A stretch of DNA of 40,428 nucleotides from Tritrichomonas musculus (taxonomy: Eukaryota; Parabasalia; Tritrichomonadida; Tritrichomonadidae): NCBI GenBank assembly GCA_039105265.1, contig JAPFFF010000137.1, forward strand, positions 1 to 40,428, read 5' to 3'. The number at the start of each line of letters is the position of its first letter. Position 1 is the stretch's first letter. The position numbers and the translations under genes are program-made. Below are positions 37,769 through 40,428 of the stretch, one piece after another. Below the pieces are notes generated by a model. That model made no database searches and was not told where the DNA came from. It saw nothing but the letters and a program-made list of their open reading frames with translations.

Positions 37769-38685
37769 TTTACTGATTTTACTTAATTTCGAAATCGTTT
37801 TTAATTATCTTACAAAAGTGTTTGAGATTTGTGTTTTATTTAACTCTGTTCATTTGTGAGAAATGTTAGATTAAGAATAATTGAGAATAAGCTTTAATTT
37901 TTACTGATTTTACTTAATTTCGAAATCGTTTATAATTATCTTACAAAAGTGTTTGAGATTTATGTTTTATTTAACTCTGTTCATTTGTGAGAAACGTTTG
38001 AATAAGAATAATTGATATTGCGATTTAATCTTTATTGATTTTACTTAATTTCGAAATCGTTTTTAATTATCTTACAAAAGTGTTTGAGATTTGTGTTTTA
38101 TTTAACTCTGTTCACTTGTGAGAAACGTTTGAATAAGAATAATTGATATTGCGATTTAATCTTTATTGATTTTACTTAATTTCGAAATCGTTTTTAATTA
38201 TCTTACAAAAGTGTTTGAGATTTGTGTTTTATTTAACTCTGTTCATTTGTGAGAAATGTTAGATTAAGAATAATTGAGATTAAGCTTTAATTTTTACTGA
38301 TTTTACTTAATTTCGAAATCGTTTTTAATTATCTTACAAAAGTGTTTGAGATTTGTGTTTTATTTAACTCTGTTCATTTGTGAGAAACGTTTGAATAAGA
38401 ATAACTGAGATTAAGCTTTAATTTTTACTGATTTTACTTAATTTCGAAATCGTTTTTAATTATCTTACAAAAGTGTTTGAGATTTGTGTTTTATTTAACT
38501 CTGTTCATTTGTGAGAAATGTTAGATTAAGAATAACTGAGATTAAGCTTTAATTTTTACTGATTTTACTTAATTTCGAAATCGTTTATAATTATCTTACA
38601 AAAGTGTTTGAGATTTGTGTTTTATTTAACTCTGTTCATTTGTGAGAAATGTTAGATTAAGAATAACTGAGATTAAGCTTTAATT
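37507..38685. repeat. 9-unit block, matches 23055-24233
   Basis: Units 287-295 repeat units 177-185, including the rare GAGAATAAGC unit and the pair of f units at 38023 and 38154. The first two units overlap the end of the preceding module, because both runs share the b, b units. Confidence 0.88.
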
Positions 38686-40257
38686 TTTACTGATTTTACT
38701 TAATTTCGAAATCGTTTTTAATTATCTTACAAAAGTGTTTGAGATTTGTGTTTTATTTAACTCTGTTCATTTGTGAGAAACGTTTGAATAAGAATAACTG
38801 AGATTAAGCTTTAATTTTTACTGATTTTACTTAATTTCGAAATCGTTTTTAATTATCTTACAAAAGTGTTTGAGATTTGTGTTTTATTTAACTCTGTTCA
38901 TTTGTGAGAAATGTTAGATTAAGAATAACTGAGATTAAGCTTTAATTTTTACTGATTTTACTTAATTTCGAAATCGTTTTTAATTATCTTACAAAAGTGT
39001 TTGAGATTTGTGTTTTATTTAACTCTGTTCATTTGTGAGAAATGTTAGATTAAGAATAACTGAGATTAAGCTTTAATTTTTACTGATTTTACTTAATTTC
39101 GAAATCGTTTTTAATTATCTTACAAAAGTGTTTGAGATTTGTGTTTTATTTAACTCTGTTCATTTGTGAGAAATGTTAGATTAAGAATAACTGAGATTAA
39201 GCTTTAATTTTTACTGATTTTACTTAATTTCGAAATCGTTTATAATTATCTTACAAAAGTGTTTGAGATTTGTGTTTTATTTAACTCTGTTCATTTGTGA
39301 GAAATGTTAGATTAAGAATAACTGAGATTAAGCTTTAATTTTTACTGATTTTACTTAATTTCGAAATCGTTTTTAATTATCTTATAAAAGTGTTTGAGAT
39401 TTGTGTTTTATTTAACTCTGTTCATTTGTGAGAAACGTTTGAATAAGAATAACTGAGATTAAGCTTTAATTTTTACTGATTTTACTTAATTTCGAAATCG
39501 TTTTTAATTATCTTACAAAAGTGTTTGAGATTTGTGTTTTATTTAACTCTGTTCATTTGTGAGAAACGTTTGAATAAGAATAACTGAGATTAAGCTTTAA
39601 TTTTTACTGATTTTACTTAATTTCGAAATCGTTTATAATTATCTTACAAAAGTGTTTGAGATTTATGTTTTATTTAACTCTGTTCATTTGTGAGAAATGT
39701 TAGAATAAGAATAATTGAGATTAAGCTTTAATTTTTACTGATTTTACTTAATTTCGAAATCGTTTTTAATTATCTTACAAAAGTGTTTGAGATTTGTGTT
39801 TTATTTAACTCTGTTCATTTGTGAGAAATGTTAGATTAAGAATAACTGAGATTAAGCTTTAATTTTTACTGATTTTACTTAATTTCGAAATCGTTTTTAA
39901 TTATCTTACAAAAGTGTTTGAGATTTGTGTTTTATTTAACTCTGTTCATTTGTGAGAAACGTTTGAATAAGAATAACTGAGATTAAGCTTTAATTTTTAC
40001 TGATTTTACTTAATTTCGAAATCGTTTTTAATTATCTTACAAAAGTGTTTGAGATTTGTGTTTTATTTAACTCTGTTCATTTGTGAGAAATGTTAGATTA
40101 AGAATAACTGAGATTAAGCTTTAATTTTTACTGATTTTACTTAATTTCGAAATCGTTTTTAATTATCTTACAAAAGTGTTTGAGATTTGTGTTTTATTTA
40201 ACTCTGTTCATTTGTGAGAAATGTTAGATTAAGAATAACTGAGATTAAGCTTTAATT
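38686..40257. repeat. 12-unit block, matches 31350-32921
   Basis: Units 296-307 read b, d, d, d, d(A33), b(t45), b, a'(A33,a63), d, b, d, d. This is the same order as units 240-251. The left match (to 23-24 kb) and this match (to 31-33 kb) meet at 38685/38686, so this place is a switch point between two source blocks. Confidence 0.82.
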
Positions 40258-40348
40258 TTTACTGATTTTACTTAATTTCGAAATCGTTTTTAATTATCTT
40301 ACAAAAGTGAAACGTTTGAATAAGAATAACTGAGATTAAGCTTTAATT
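40258..40348. repeat. 91-bp shortened unit with a 40-bp deletion at 40309/40310
   Basis: Unit 308 runs normally to ACAAAAGTG (unit position 52) and then continues at AAACGTTTG (unit position 93). It lacks 40 bp of the most uniform part of the unit. There is one base (G) of microhomology. A normal unit pattern resumes at once. The other large break, at 25994/25995, lies only a few bases away in unit coordinates (position 58), so both involve the GTGTTTGAG region. Confidence 0.92.
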
Positions 40349-40428
40349 TTTACTGATTTTACTTAATTTCGAAATCGTTTTTAATTATCTTACAAAAGTG
40401 TTTGAGATTTGTGTTTTATTTAACTCTG
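40349..40428. repeat. Partial last unit, 80 bp
   Basis: Unit positions 1-80 of a normal unit, ending ...TTTAACTCTG at the window edge. It stops before the diagnostic region, so its subtype cannot be told. The array evidently continues beyond the window. Confidence 0.95.

Larger units (their letters stand above)
1..40428. repeat. 131-bp AT-rich tandem satellite array, fills the window
   Basis: The same 131-bp unit repeats head to tail from the first to the last base. The step can be read directly: the first A of TTTACTGATT lies at 4, 135 and 266, and marker bases thousands of bases apart differ by exact multiples of 131 (for example C-to-T marks at 7773, 9214 and 14454). There are 306 units of 130-131 bp, one composite unit, one shortened unit and an 80-bp partial unit at the right edge. 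Neighbouring units usually differ at only a few positions. G+C is about 23%. No unique DNA, inverted unit or inserted element interrupts the array. Stop codons occur many times per unit on both strands, and 131 is not a multiple of three, so no reading frame persists and I call no coding region. Arrays of this kind are typical of centromeric or pericentromeric heterochromatin. The location is inferred, and the family is not one I recognise. Confidence 0.98.

Noticed and set aside
1-40428. Possible protein-coding genes on either strand
   Set aside because: Each unit has many TAA, TGA or TAG triplets on the given strand and TTA, CTA or TCA triplets for the other. Because 131 = 3 x 43 + 2, every frame passes through all phases within three units, so any open stretch is short and repeated. 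No start, domain or codon pattern supports a gene.
1-40428. CRISPR array (regular repeats with spacers)
   Set aside because: The whole 131-bp unit repeats, with no variable spacers between short repeats and no cas-like genes. The differences are single diagnostic bases.
1-40428. Telomeric or simple-sequence repeat, or rDNA spacer
   Set aside because: No short telomere-type repeat or rRNA sequence is present. The period is a complex 131-bp unit throughout.
1-40428. A hidden new gene system or mobile element
   Set aside because: I read the window through from end to end by unit and found only the satellite. The unusual content is the higher-order order of the units, reported above, and not a genetic system with parts.

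Overview
The whole 40,428-base window is one uninterrupted tandem satellite DNA array. It contains no gene, RNA gene, transposon, CRISPR array or unique spacer that I can see. The repeat unit is 131 bp, always in the same orientation. I count 198 units (two of them 130 bp) up to 25936, one rearranged composite unit at 25937-26109, 108 more units at 26110-40257, a shortened unit at 40258-40348, and an 80-bp partial unit that runs off the right edge. The left edge also lies inside the array. A typical unit has 30-31 G+C out of 131 (about 23%). The given strand is T-rich (60 T, 41 A in unit 1) and G-rich (19 G, 11 C).

This size, homogeneity and head-to-tail layout point to heterochromatin of an AT-rich eukaryotic genome, such as a centromeric, pericentromeric or other constitutive block. 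I do not recognise the family and cannot name the organism. Below, units are numbered 1-309 from the left, and unit positions 1-131 start at window base 1 (TTTACTGATT).

Units differ from each other only at a small set of diagnostic sites, most of them between unit positions 83 and 124. These sites define subtypes by the 3' half of the unit. Subtype a reads AATGTTAGAATAAG. Subtype b reads AACGTTTGAATAAG. Subtype d reads AATGTTAGATTAAG. Subtype e is b-like with AATAGG. Subtype c is b-like ending GATATTGCGC. Subtype f is like c but ends GCGA, then ATCTTTATTG. Primed types (a', b', d') carry AATTGAG instead of AACTGAG. Extra marks are A33 (CGTTTATAA), C34 (CGTTTTCAA), t45 (CTTATAAAAG), a63 (TTTATG), C85 (TTCACTTG) and K (TTTACTTG).

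Read in these letters, the array has higher-order structure. Region 1-3929 (units 1-30) uses subtype a and has no d. Region 3930-17291 is a 51-unit block (6,681 bp) present twice in tandem, and I found only two base differences between the copies. Each copy contains an older 11-unit (1,441-bp) duplication. Region 17292-40428 is a mosaic of two recurring modules: a 9-unit module starting with an A33+a63 unit, and a 9-12-unit module starting with a C34+a63+C85 unit. Their order is kept over long distances with one- to several-unit gains and losses. Two breaks of the 131-bp register, at 25994/25995 and 40309/40310, are the only large irregularities. The window shows satellite evolution by unequal exchange at several scales, and not a gene system.
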